From: Ceriagrion tenellum
Taxonomy: Eukaryota; Arthropoda; Insecta; Odonata; Coenagrionidae
Length of the DNA: 64,000 nucleotides
Assembly: GCA_963169105.1 (NCBI GenBank)
Contig: OY720633.1
Span: forward strand, 146,961,200-147,025,199
Direction: 5' to 3'
Part shown: positions 37,065-49,200 of the stretch, one piece after another
Layout of the letters: the number at the start of each line of letters is the position of its first letter
How positions within the stretch are numbered: the first letter of the stretch is position 1
Translations under genes and position numbers: made by a program
Notes under the pieces: generated by a model
Told to the model about the DNA's origin: nothing
The model's input: only the letters and a program-made list of their open reading frames with translations
Database searches by the model: none

Positions 37065-37545
37065 AGACGTGCAAAGGATGTTCTTCGCTGCATCAAATTG
37101 GCCCATGTACAACGTGAACAGTCTTAGCACATTCATTGAACATCCATAGGGGACTACGACAATTATAGTTGTTTTAGCACATTGTTTGAATGATGTCTGT
37201 TGGACTCATTTCCTGAAATGCTAACTGAGTGCGAAACATGCCTTCTAATGCATCTTTGCACCTTTATACTGAAAATATCAGGATAATGTTGATAAAATGA
37301 TTTTATCAGGAAAATATTGATAAAAAATGATGTCAGGGATAGTGCACGATGCACATTCAAAGAACGTCCTTTGCACTACTGCAGGAGAATGTTCTTTGCA
37401 CTTGGATAGGGCGCCATTTGATACTTCTTTGGACGTTCATGAAGAACATTCTTTGCACCAAAGACGCTGCACTAAAGAATGTTCTTTGCATGTCCTTTGC
37501 ACCAACTTTTCCCCACTGGGATGTTTTCCTTGAATGTTCTTTTTA
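37065..37545. repeat. Cluster of GAATGTTCTTTGCA-type motifs
   Basis: Four closely related motifs fall within about 130 bases: CAAAGAACGTCCTTTGCA (37359-37376), GAGAATGTTCTTTGCA (37385-37400), GAAGAACATTCTTTGCA (37441-37457) and AAAGAATGTTCTTTGCA (37474-37490). A partial TGTCCTTTGCA follows at 37491, and TGAATGTTCTTT lies near 37531. Weaker relatives lie at 37068-37150 in both orientations. Spacing is irregular, so it is not a simple tandem repeat. The cores GAATGTTC and GAACATTC are palindromic GAAnnTTC sites of the kind bound by heat-shock factor. Confidence 0.55.
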
Positions 37546-38282
37546 TTTCATAATACCGGGACGTATTTCATCGTATCATCTTTCTTAGAGAATCTACTTT
37601 TTGGAGTACTTTTTTCACGTACACAATTTTATCTCCAGGAAATCTCTCTCCGAGAACTTAGCATTTACAAAGATGGTTTATATTTTCATACAAAATTAAT
37701 TTTTCCTACTACTGGCTATCGTTTGAGACTGTAAGTTGGTTATAATTGTAGCTCTTCCTCAGAATACGGTTCTTTATCTATGTTTATTATCAGCCAAACC
37801 ATTCGTTTCATCCTCCCTTTTTAGGAAAAAATAGTCTAGTTATCCAAATGATTCCGTGCTTTAGACATTCAAACATTTCAACCAATTTCACCAGTCCCTG
37901 GTTGCGTTGCATTTTCAAATTTAGCAAAATGATTCCTGGAAAACATGGACAACTGTCTTTGTTTCACCAATTCTTTCTACTCAGCCATTCAATGATTTAC
38001 CTCTTTTGCTTCGACCATACTCTATGAATCTCATCCTAAACACCCTTTATTCTATCAAAGTTTTGGAATAAGACATCTGGAACGGGAACTTAAAAGGAGA
38101 TAAAGTATTTTAAATGGAAAAATCACTGTCTTTCTCTGGATACGTGATGTTTGATAATTATGACATTTTATTAGGGGTCTGGCAGATCTCACGATTCTTT
38201 TGCTTGCTTGGTTACATGCTTGGTTAGTGAGGAGATTCAAATAAGTCTTCTATTTTACGTATTTGGTGAACCTAATGGGAAG
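37546..38282. other. No recognised gene
   Basis: AT-rich sequence leading into the poly(A)-(TA)n boundary of the composite repeat locus. Confidence 0.4.

Positions 38283-38344
<62 letters not shown>
38283..38344. repeat. Poly(A) followed by (TA)n, left border of the composite repeat locus
   Basis: An uninterrupted run of about 32 A's passes into about 15 TA units. The mirror arrangement, (TA)n then poly(T), occurs at 45104-45153 on the other side of the locus. Confidence 0.9.
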
Positions 38345-38350
<6 letters not shown>

Positions 38351-40190
38351 TATATAAAGCTACAAAACTGACTGACTGACTGACTGACTGACTGACTGAC
38401 TGACTGACTGACTGACTGACTGACTGACTGACTGACTGACTGACTCATCAAAATTCCTGGGCATTTCTAAACGAGCTAGGTGGGTGAAATTTTCAGGATA
38501 GAGTTGGAGTCATGTGTCGAGTTGGGAAAAAATCGAAAAAGTTAAAAAAGTCGATTAGGCTTCGATTTATTGCAATCGAAAGCTTCACATGGGATTATAC
38601 GGGAAAAACGAAAAATTTAAGTGTAGACCATTTTTCTTTCGTTCATTAAAATATGAAATAATTGAGCTACAAGACTGATTCTTTCACAAATATGAGGCTG
38701 AATGTTTGAAAAACTTTATTCATGCAATCGATTTTTTCCTATCTACCGTAAAACTGATATTTTTAAACTTTTATTTGGGATTTTAGAAATTTTTTCACTT
38801 TCGTTGCTATGGATTTATTCCATTGTCGCCTAGCCGAGTGTCGACTCAGGTTTGGAACTAAGCTAGGCGGGCCAGTTTCAGAGGAGGGTTATATTTATGT
38901 GTTGATTTTGGGTAAAATCGGAAAAGTTAAAAAAGTCGATACGGCCTCGAGATATTGCAATCGATAGCTTTACATATATGAGTTAGGTATCCTAAATGCA
39001 TGTAATGTACTCTTCTATATGCCATTTTTCGCACTGCTAATTACTGGGTATAATTTTTCCTGGCCTCTACCGTACCGTTGATGACCTATTTCCACCAGCC
39101 AAGCTTCATGATACTATCGATTTCATTAAAAAATATGCAGTCCATGCAGAAGATTTTAAGAGAAAAAAATTGAACATGAAAATTAGTATAATAAAAATAT
39201 CGATTCCGATCGAATATACATAGTAAAATTCTTCATGTGAGCTCTTATTAAGTATGATGTACTGAAATGAAATATCTAACGTAGAAGAACGTCTTATATG
39301 CCGTAAAATGAGGTTATGATAATCTATCAATGGTTCCACGTTCGTTTCGGTGTACTGATTATAGTATTTTGAAAAGTCGCTAATAACCGGATGACATACA
39401 ATATAAGTTTGTACTAGAACTGTCTGGTATCCATACCTCATGAGGCGCGTATTTCATTTTCGAGAATTATATTTTTCTTTGCTTGCATGTAGCCCGCAGA
39501 CTTAAGAGCTTTCATTTTTTTTCCTTATTTAAAGAGTATCATCGTCTAGCACTCCCCCCACCCTTGCTTGCAAATTGAAAGCTCCCATATAGGCATCATT
39601 AAATGGACAGGTGCTATTAATACATTGCTGCTAAGTACTGGGTATAATTTCTTCAACTTTTTCCTAACCTCTACCGTAGGTTTGATGACCAACTTTAACC
39701 AACCAATCTTCATGATATTTTAGTTTTCATTCTAAAGCAGTTGCAATTCATGTAGAAGATTGAAAAAGAAAAATTGAACATGAAAATTAGCATATTAAAA
39801 TTGTCGATTCGGAACGAAGTTCTATTATAAAGTTTTCATGTTAGACCTTATTAAGTATGCTGTACTGAAAGGAATATCTAACGTAGTAAGGCCATCTAAT
39901 AAAGATATGTTGAACTTGCAGTGGTTCCACGTTCCTTTCATTTCACTGACTATAGTACTTTGAAATGTCGTTAATTACCGGATGAGATATAATATGATTT
40001 GTACTAGAACTTTCAGGTACCTCATGGACCATGAAATTTTATTATATTTTTCTTTGCCTGCATGTAGCACATATACTTGAGAGCTTTCATTGCTTTTGTG
40101 AGGATGATGCATTCATTTTCGATACTTTAAGTGTGAAATAATGTACAAACCCCCCTTGCTTGCTGACAGCAAGCACCCATTTACTCGTTA
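38345..40190 (+). repeat. Tandem repeat unit 1, (ACTG)n-headed, ~1.84 kb
   Basis: The unit begins ATATATATAAAGCTACAAA, runs into about 19-20 copies of ACTG (38367-38444), then CTCATCAAAATTCCTGGGCA. It contains two internal duplications. A module ending in GTTAAAAAAGTCGAT occurs at 38541 and 38936 (395 bp apart). A block beginning TACTGGGTATAATTT occurs at 39042 and 39636 (594 bp apart). It closes with AGCAAGCACCCATTTACTCG. No frame in it shows a protein domain. The TA-(ACTG)n-CTCATCA head is reminiscent of microsatellite-headed arthropod repeats, but I cannot assign a family. Confidence 0.85.
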
Positions 40191-42018
40191 ATATATATAA
40201 AGCTACAAAACTGACTGACTGACTGACTGACTGACTGACTGACTGACTCATCAAAATTCCTGGGCATTTCTAAGCAAGCTAGGTGGGTGAAATTTTCAGG
40301 ATAGAGTTGGAGTCATGTGTCGAGTTGGGAAAAAATCGAAAAAGTTAAAAAAGTCGATTAGGCTTCGATTTATTGCAATCGATAGCTTTACATCGGATTA
40401 TACGGGAAAAACGAAAAATTTCAGTGTAGACCTTTTTTCTTTCGTTCATTAAAATATGAAATAATTAAGTTACAGGACTGATTCTTTCACAAATATGAGG
40501 CTGAATGTTTGAAGAATCTAATTCTTGCAATCGATTCTTTCCTACCTACCGTAAAACTGATATTTTTAAACTTTTATTTGGGATTTTAGTAATTTTTTCA
40601 CTTTCGTTGCTATGGATTTATTCCATTGTCGCCTAGCCGAGTGTCGACTCAGGTTTGGAACTAAGCTAGGCGGGCCAGTTTCAGGGGAGGGTTATATTTA
40701 TGTGTTGATTTTGGGTAAAATCGGAAAAGTTAAAAAAGTCGATTCGGCTTCGAGATATTGCAATCGATAGCTTTACATATATGTGTTAGGTATCCTAAGT
40801 GAATGAAATTTACTCTTCCCTTTGCCATTTTTCGCACTGCTAAATACTGGGTATAATTTCTTCAAATTTGTCCTGGCCTCTACCGTACCTTTGATGACCA
40901 ATTTCCACCAACCAAGCTTCATGATATTGTAGTTTTCATTAAAAAATTGAGCAGTTCATGTAGAAGATTGGAAGAGAAAAAAAATTGAACATGAAAATTA
41001 GTATATTAAAAATCTCGATTCCGATCGAATATATATAGTAAAATTCTTCATGTTAGCTCTTATTAAGTATGATGTACTGAAATGAAATATCTAACGTAGA
41101 AGAACGTCTTATTAGCCGTAAAATGAGGTTATGATAATCTTCCAGTGGTACCACGTTCGTTTCGGTGTACTGATTATAGTATTATGAAAAGTCGCTAATT
41201 ACCGGATGACATACAATATAAGTTTGTACTAGAACTGTCTGGTATCCATACCTCATGGGGCGCGTATTTCATTTTCGAGAATTATATTTTTCTTTGCTTG
41301 CATGTAGCCCGCAGACTTGAGAGCTTTCATTTTTTTTCCTTATTTAAAGAGTATCATCGTCTAGCACTCCCCCCACCCTTGCTTGCAAATTTCAAGCACC
41401 CATATAGGCATCATTAAATGGTCAGGTGCTATTAATACATCGCTGCTAAGTACTGGGTATAATTTCTTCAACTTTTTCCTAACCTCTACCGTAGGTTTGA
41501 TGACCAACTTTAACCAACCAAGCTTCATGATATTTTAGTTTTCATTCTAAAGCATGTGCAATTCATGTAGAAGATTGAAAAAGAAAAATTTAACACAAAA
41601 TTTAGCATATTAAAATTGTCGATTCGGATCGAAGTTCTATTATAAAGTTTTCATATTAGACCTAATTAAGTATGCTGTACTGAAAGGAATATCTAACGTA
41701 GAAAGGCCATCAAATAAAGTCATGTTGAACTTGCAGTGGTTCCACGTTCCTTTCATTTCACTGACTATACTATTTTGAAATGTCGTTAATTACCGGATGA
41801 GATATAATATGATTTGTACTACAACTGTCAGGTATCCTTACCTCATGAAATTCATTTTGAGAATTCCATAATATTTTTCTTTGCCTGCATGTAGCACGCA
41901 GACTTGAGAGCTTTCATTGGTTTTGTAAGGATGATGCATTCATTTTTCGATACTTAAAGTGTAAAATAATGTACAAACACCCCTTGCTTGCTAACAGCAA
42001 GCACCCATTTACTCGTTA
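40191..42018 (+). repeat. Tandem repeat unit 2, (ACTG)n-headed
   Basis: A second copy starting with the same TACAAAACTG landmark at 40204, 1843 bp after unit 1. Here the ACTG run is only about 10 copies (40210-40248). The internal order of modules is identical to unit 1 and most bases match. Differences are scattered substitutions and small indels, so the duplication is not brand new. Confidence 0.85.
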
Positions 42019-43880
42019 ATATATATAAAGCTACAAAACTGACTGACTGACTGACTGACTGACTGACTGACTGACTGACTGACTGACTGACTGACTGACT
42101 CATCAAAATTCCTGGGCATTTCTAAACGAGCTAGGTGGGTGAAATTTTCAGGATAGAGTTGGAGTCATGTGTCGAGTTGGGAAAAAATCGAAAAAGTTAA
42201 AAAAGTCGATTAGGCTTCGATTTATTGCAATCGAAAGCTTCACATGGGATTATATGGAAAAAACGAAAAATTTAAGTGTAGACCATTTTTCTTTCGTTCA
42301 TTAAAATATGAAATAATTAAGTTACAGGACTGATTCTTTCACAAGTATGAGGCTGAATGTTTGAAGAATCTTATTCTTTCAATCGATTTTTTCCTACCTA
42401 CCGTAAAACTGATATTTTTAAACTTTTATTAGGGATTTTAGAATTTTTTTCACTTTCGTTGCTATGGATTTATTCCATTGTCGCCTAGCCGAGTGTCGAC
42501 TCAGGTTTGGAACTAAGCTAGGCGGGCCAGTTTCAGGGAAGGGTTATATTTATGTTTTGATTTGGGGTAAAATCGGAAAAGTTAAAAAAGTCGATACGGC
42601 TTCGAGATATTGCAATCGATAGCTTTATATATATGTGTTAGGTATCCTAAGTGAACGAAATTTACTCTTCCCTTTGCCATTTTTCGCACTGCTAAATACT
42701 GTGTATAATTTCTTCAAATTTGTCCTGGCCTCTACCGTACCTTTGATGACCAATTTCCACCAACCAAGCTTCATGATATTGTCGTTTTCATTAAAAAATT
42801 GAGCAGTTCATGTAGAAGATTGGAAGAGAAAAAAAAATAGATCACGAAAATTAGTATATTAAAAATCTCGATTCCGATCGAACTTATATGGTAAAATTCT
42901 TCATGTGAGCTCTAATTAAGTATGCTGTACTGAACTTAAATTTCTTACGTAGAAGAGCGTCTTATATGCCACCAAATGAGGTTAGGATAATCTTTCAGTG
43001 GTTCCACGTTTGTTTCGGTATACTGACTATAGTATTTTGAAAAGTCGATAATGACCGGATGACATACAATATAAGTTTGTACTAGAACTGTCTGGTATCC
43101 ATACCCCATGGGGCGCGAGAGGCATTTTCGAGAATTATATTTTTCTTTGCTTGCATGTAGCACGCAGACTTTAGAGCTTTCATTTTTTTCCTCATTTAAA
43201 GAGTATCATCATCTAACACTCCCCCACACCCTGCTTGCAAATTGCAAGCACCCATATAGGTATCATTTAATGGACAGGTGCTATTAATACATCGCTGCTA
43301 AGTACTGGGTATAATTTCTTCAATTGTTTCCGGGCCTCTACGGTAGCTTTGATGACCAACTTTAACCAACCAAGCTTCATGATATTTTAGTTTTCATTCT
43401 AAAGCATGTGCAATTCATGTAGAAGATTGAAAAAGAAAAATTTAACACAAAATTTAGCATATTAAAATTGTCGATTCGGATCGAAGTTCTATTATAAAGT
43501 TTTCATGTTAGACCTTATTAAGTACCTATGCTGTACTGAAAGGAATATCTAACGTAGAAAGCCCATCAAATAAAGTTATGTTGAACTTGCAGCGGTTCCA
43601 CAATCCTTTCATTTCACTGACTATAGTATTTTGAAATGTCCTTAATTACCGGATGAGATATAATATGATTTGTACTAGAACTGTCAGGTATCCATACCTC
43701 ATAGACCGTGAAATAAATTTCGAGAATTCCATAATATTTTTCTTTTCCTGCATGTAGCACATATACTTGAGAGCTTTCATTGCTTTTGTGAGGATGATGC
43801 ATTCATTTTTCGTTATTTAAAGAGTATCATAATGTAAAAACCCCCCTTGCTTGCTAACAGCAAGCACCCATTTACTCGTA
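42019..43880 (+). repeat. Tandem repeat unit 3, (ACTG)n-headed
   Basis: The third copy has its landmark at 42032, 1828 bp after unit 2, with about 16 ACTG copies (42038-42100). It ends at the same CACCCATTTACTCGT boundary, after which a (TA)n run (43879-43897) replaces the next unit head. Minus-strand frames inside units (for example 42945-43163, and a homologous one at 39106-39441) are related only because the DNA is. Confidence 0.85.
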
Positions 43881-44054
43881 TATATATATATATATATTCG
43901 TTCATCCATTCACTCAGACCGCTCAGCGGCAAATATACTCATATAAATGTTTATACAGAAAGATAGAAAGAAAGTGGATAGGAACACGTAAAATTTACAA
44001 ACACAATGGTGGTGTGAAGATGAAATGATGGCCGATTCCAAGCAGAAAAAATTC

Positions 44055-44126
44055 GACTGGACCGGGAATTGAACCACGGACCTTTGGATTTCGCGTCCAA
44101 TGCTCAGACCACCAAGCTACCCAGTC
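44055..44126 (-). other. tRNA-like domain of SINE unit 1
   Basis: The minus strand folds as a tRNA. The acceptor stem is GACTGGG/TCCAGTC. A D arm holds an A-box (TAGCTTGGTGG), and the anticodon stem TTGGA/TCCAA encloses the loop CGCGAAA. The T arm holds the B-box. Position 33 is G rather than U, and the T stem has mismatches, so it is not a functional tRNA. The AAAGGTCC-TGGTTCGAT stretch is closest, from memory, to tRNA-Phe. The A and B boxes would serve as a pol III promoter. Further copies are at 44528-44599 and 45001-45072. Confidence 0.75.
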
Positions 44127-44527
44127 TACTAAGAAACCACTGGAATCGGCGGGGGGTTTATACGAACAAACACTCCCCAGGGCAAGACCCACGAGAGCGG
44201 CCAATAGATGGCGCGCGGGCTGCTTATCACCCACCGGCAGAGAAGGAATGACATACACAGAAGGCGAAATGAAAGAATAACTCAAGCACACAGACAGTGG
44301 TGAAAGATATAGAACAGGCGTTTCGGGGTACGCTAACCCAAGTAGGAAATGACCCGTTCAGGGCATACAATCGTTCATCCATTCACTCAGACCGCTCAGC
44401 GGCAAATATACTCATATAAATGTTTATACAGAAAGATAGAAAGAAAGTGGATAGGAACACGTAAAATTTACAAACACAATGGTGGTGTGAAGATGAAATG
44501 ATGGCCGATTCCAAGCAGAAAAAATTC

Positions 44528-44599
44528 GACTGGACCGGGAATCGAACCACGGACCTTTGGATTTCGCGTCCAATGCTCAGACCACCAAGCTACCCAGTC
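44528..44599 (-). other. tRNA-like domain of SINE unit 2
   Basis: Identical to the unit-1 domain except for an intact B-box (GGTTCGATTCC). Confidence 0.75.
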
Positions 44600-45000
44600 T
44601 ACTAAGAAACCACTGGAATCGGCGGGGGGTTTATACGAACAAACACTCCCCAGGGCAAGACCCACGAGAGCGGCCAATAGATGGCGCGCGGGCTGCTTAT
44701 CACCCACCGGCAGAGAAGGAATGACATACACAGAAGGCGAAATGAAAGAATAACTCAAGCACACAGACAGTGGTGAAAGATATAGAACAGGCGTTTCGGG
44801 GTACGCTAACCCAAGTAGGAAATGACCCGTTCAGGGCATACAATCGTTCATCCATTCACTCAGACCGCTCAGCGGCAAATATACTCATATAAATGTTTAT
44901 ACAGAAAGATAGAAAGAAAGTGGATAGGAACACGTAAAATTTACAAACACAATGGTGGTGTGAAGATGAAATGATGGCCGATTCCAAGCAGAAAAAATTC

Positions 45001-45072
45001 GACTGGACCGGGAATCGAACCACGGACCTTTGGATTTCGCGTCCAATGCTCAGACCACCAAGCTACCCAGTC
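45001..45072 (-). other. tRNA-like domain of SINE unit 3
   Basis: Identical to unit 2. The upstream head of this copy is missing because the unit is truncated about 30 bp beyond the domain. Confidence 0.75.
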
Positions 45073-45103
45073 TACTAAGAAACCACTGGAATCGGCGGGG
45101 GGT

Positions 45104-45153
45104 TTATATATATATAAAAATATATATATATATATATATATTTTTTTTTTTTT
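45104..45153. repeat. (TA)n followed by poly(T), right border of the composite repeat locus
   Basis: TA repeats with one AAAAA interruption run into 13 T's. Together with 38283-38344 this makes inverted poly(A)/TA brackets around the 6.9-kb locus. Confidence 0.85.
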
Positions 45154-45560
45154 AAACGTACGCAAAGTACAAGTACGCTTATCGTTCAAGGTGAGCTAAT
45201 GCCAACGCCGAGTAACAGTGCTTGCTTCACCTGCCTACCCGTCATATTCGTAATGCCGTGAAGGATCTCAGTTGCGCTCCCCTTCCCAAATAAACTTCCC
45301 ACCCAACATTTCATGAGGGCATACCTATTAAGATTTATCTTCCTTGGTTTCCATCCGTCCTAATTTCAAGGGTAAATTTAAATAAATGGGCACAATTTCC
45401 CTCACGCGTTTTATATCGTCTTATGTTTTACTTTACTACACTTTTGTTCATACTTGCAACTTTTGCACCGCTGGGTCATTCGACAAGTGAGAACGCTTTT
45501 GCCTGTACATTTTTATACTATTCGAGGTTTTTGGAGTGCACTGATCTTAACGTTAATCCC
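45154..45560. other. No recognised gene
   Basis: Mixed-composition sequence between the repeat locus and a pyrimidine-rich island. Nothing supported. Confidence 0.4.
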
Positions 45561-45564
45561 CCAA

Positions 45565-46240
45565 CTGGACACTAAACTCCATCTTTCTTCTGTACTGACC
45601 TCTCTCTCAGTCCCCTCCTCTTAAGACTCTCGCCGTCTCACTCTCCCCTCCTCTTCCTCTTCCACTTTCACCCTTCTTTCACTTGTTTCTGCAACGAACA
45701 CCCAAACCGGTGACTCCCTCCGTCGCCGTCTCTTCCTTCTCACACGCGGCAGGGTCCTCTTTTTCCAAGCGCCAGATGCCGCCACGTGAGTCTCTCTCGT
45801 TCAACTTTTTCCGCTCCTCTCCCTCGCTCTACTTTTTCCTCGGAGTCCCGACTTTTCCCTCCATTCCTCTCCCACTCTCCACTTTCCTCCCTTTTGCCCG
45901 CCAAAAATATTCCCCACTCCGGAAACTCTGTGTTTCTCTGCCTCGCTCCTTGCGGACGGCGTTAGTGGCGCGGAATAGGGTTTGGTTGCAGGAAGAGCTC
46001 CCTAAGGGAGGAAGTTTTTGAGGGAGACGTTACCATCCATGTCTTGGCTTCATTACGTCTGCCTCCGACCCTCGTTCCCCTTCTCCCTTATCCCATCTCC
46101 CTTCCCGCTCCTGCCCTCCTCTCCTTCTCCCTCTCTCATCTCCCTCTCTCATCTCCCTCCCTCCCTCCCTCTTTCCTCCCCCCGCCCCTCAGCCCCGACT
46201 TCCTTCCATCCGTTCCACCTCCACATCTCCTTGGTATTAT
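45565..46240. other. GC-rich polypyrimidine island
   Basis: CTCCCTC and TCTCC tracts dominate, with CpGs at 45700-46000 and a (CTCC)n-like run near 46120-46180. Overlapping frames of 77-136 codons in different phases reflect composition. The island may be regulatory. Confidence 0.4.
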
Positions 46241-49200
46241 TATTTTTTTCGACATTCTCCCAATTACTATTCCGTAGAATTTGGACAAGTTTTTATTTGG
46301 AGAAGCCTTTATTTTTTGTTATTAACTGTCTTTTGTTTTTTTTGTTTCGTCGAGGAGAAATTTTACAAAATCTGCGGCATTTGGGGGAATCTATTTCCTT
46401 CAGTATAAAGAGGGACTTTTTAGTATAACTAGTGAGTGCTACTACTTCACAGGAATTCACCCGCTTCAGCATCCTCCATGAGTTGTCCTGGCTTCCGCGT
46501 ACAATACCTCTATACCATCAAAAACACTTTTAAAAGACTATATCTTATTTTTGTTGTATTTTCCGTCAAGTTTTAACATCGGTTTGGTATGATGGTCTGT
46601 TAATTAAAACTTTCATGTGCAAGCATGACTTTTAAAACGTTACAAATAACTTGAGTTTTTTCCTATGCAAATCGTTGTTGCATTTAATCTTTATCTCAAC
46701 TCGTGCAGTTGTATTTCCAACGAATGTATTTACGAGCTGTAAGAAATATGGCCCAGCCCTTTGTTTTCTCTAAGCTGATAAGAATACTGAGCAGCAGGGT
46801 TTTTCCTAATAAATGTGCATACATAATCTAACCTCTCATAAATTATGGCCCGGAAATGCTTGATTAACGCCGGGTAGTTGCAGCTATTAACTTAAGGCTG
46901 GCTTATAAATTGATACTTGATTTTTTCATGATATTGTCACCATTTTGTTTTGATAGGGTTTCTAAAGCCACTCTATCTCAGGTATATTTCCCTTTATTCA
47001 TCATAAAATGGGTGGTTTGTGTTTGTTTAACCATTTTTATGTGCCATGTCTAATAATAAGAAATTCATAAACAATAATCAACAAATATATTCCAAAAGTT
47101 TAACATTGAGTGGTAAAAAAAACTCGCCGGAAATTAATTAATGCCGATCAATCAGAAATATTGAGCTAGGAGCTATCAAATGAGAGGCTATACATCTCAA
47201 GACCACTTTTATTCGATAAATTAAAATTTTGTAATCATATTGTATATATTGCTGCAATCAGAGGTGCACATAGACTGAAGTGAACCTTAATTTTTCATTT
47301 ATGAGCTTTAACTTAGGTCACAGAAGATGTTGTAAATTATTTAATAATCTAACTTTAAAAGTCTTTCCGTTAATTCTTCATTAAGTCCACGGAAGCCTTA
47401 GTATATTTTAGCAGAATATATTAACTGTTGAGCGAAAATCCTCTCCTCCCTGCTTGAAACCTGGAGGAGAACTTTCTGTTAACTTATGAAAATGCCTCTA
47501 TTATTCAAGATATTGAGATACAGTCTCCAGTCCGGGTTTCACTTTTTGGATACCTATCTGCGTCTTTACTTTGTCAACACTGGATTCTTTTCATTTCGTG
47601 AAGTACCTCGTTTTTATTTCCTCCAAACAACCTTAAAGACAAATTTTGTAGGAAAGTTTACCATTAGGGACTTTCATTCAGTTACTGGGTGAAGGTAAAG
47701 CTAGAGAATAAAACACATCGTGTACCTTGAGATAATTAGTTGAAACTTCTCTTTACATTTTCATATTCTGCTTCGCCATTACCAAAATTATGAGAACTAA
47801 AAATCTATTATGATTTTGGAAAGAGCACAAGAAACCGTACTTGACCTCAATCTTAATTCTTGATCTAACTAAAACATATTTGTCTTTATTTTGCTCTTTA
47901 CGGAATTTTTATCTTGGTTAATATAGACAAATTCGTCTTATTATAATGATTTGATATGAATGTTTAGTCTTTGTAGACTCGATGAATTATGACTAACGTA
48001 GCATCAAAAATAGCATTCCGCGATACTCATTTATAATTTATTATTGAGATTCTTGCATCGTAATCTTTGTTCTCTGGTTATCACTTTGGTCACAGTACGA
48101 GATAGAGTGATCTACCTTAGAGAGATATGTAACTATTACTATGTACTGAGTCGCAATTGATCGATCAGGTGAAAAAGTTATTATTATCACTACATTCATA
48201 TAGCACCTAAGTAATATGAGCAAAACCGCTCAGATCTTTTACTTACTCCACAAAATCCAAGGTTTTTTTCATACTCAAAGAAAGTTTTTGGTTGCATGCC
48301 CGATTTCTTGCATGTGAATGTCAATTTCAATCTTTGTATGCCAACGATTGTCGTGTTTCTAGTGAGAGCAGATGTGTATGACAAAACAGTTATATAGGTT
48401 AGCAGCCACAACTTACGTCTAAACCCCTTGGAATCTGTGGAAGTAAATCATCGCATGTAGTTGAGTAAATCAACAAAACAATGAGGGTGGCAGCTGGGTT
48501 GCTTTTTAGTACTTAATTCCATGACGATTATCTCTTTTAGACCGGTATAACTACTCCAGAAGCACTTTTCGACCTTGGGAAGTTTCATTAAACATATATC
48601 TTAATAGAATATACCTTCGGTAATTGTAAATTTGATATGTTGTACTTCATAATGGGAAATCCGAAAGATGTGTTTACAAATATCGTGTGACGTACATTTT
48701 TCTAAACTCTTTAAATTAATCATCAATTAACTTTAATTGTCTAGCCTGTATCTTTTCGATTAGGCGGAATAACCAGGAAGTCAAGGTGAGGATGACGTGC
48801 AATGTTTCTAATAATTCGGATGTAAACTACTTAAATGTGCTTTATTTAACCTATATGTTGAATTGCTTCTTATCTCTGATATTTTTAAAAGATAATATGC
48901 TTAATGTTTAAAAGAAGCTTTGAAATTTTATTTTAATTTTGTAAAACTTATGCTAAAATTTTCTAGTAGTTGAAAAGTTATTTTTTTGGCCTTGGAAGTA
49001 AATATTTTATATCACAAAAAACGCGTTCGTAAAATATCACATTGCATCAATATCTGGGAGAGGTTAACGGTGTGTAAAAAAATTTCTATCGGAGGTTTTA
49101 TTTTAGAAGAAAAATTTTCTCGAAATTTAGATTTTATCACATCATTAATTGAGATTTTTACAATATTTTAATGGAATTTTAAAGCAGCTTTTACAATTTA

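Larger units (their letters stand above)
43898..45103 (-). repeat. Tandem array of a tRNA-derived SINE unit, 473-bp period, 2.5 copies
   Basis: TCGTTCATCCATTCACTCAG recurs at 43898, 44371 and 44844, exactly 473 bp apart. Units 1 and 2 are complete and almost identical, and unit 3 stops at about 45103, where it enters (TA)n. In minus-strand orientation each unit has a ~200-bp head, a 72-bp tRNA-like domain and a ~130-bp tail. One visible difference falls in the B box: unit 1 has GGTTCAATTCCC and units 2 and 3 have GGTTCGATTCCC. The 98-codon minus frames here, containing WTRNPKVRGSIPG, are the well-known spurious translation of tRNA-like SINE sequence and not a protein. Confidence 0.85.

Noticed and set aside
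38345..43880. CRISPR-like array or coding tandem repeat
   Set aside because: Units are ~1.84 kb with internal duplications and no short spacer pattern, and the DNA is eukaryotic. Frames inside show no domain.
44055..45072. Functional tRNA genes in the SINE array
   Set aside because: The fold is tRNA-like, but position 33 is not U, the T stem has mismatches, and the domain is embedded in a repeated 473-bp unit.
43995..45189. Three minus-strand frames of 82-98 codons with a shared VAWWSEHWTRNPKVRGSIPG segment
   Set aside because: This is the familiar spurious translation of tRNA-derived SINE sequence. The frames are repeated only because the SINE unit is tandemly duplicated.
46018..46428. 136-codon plus-strand ORF
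   Set aside because: Polypyrimidine translation. No domain.
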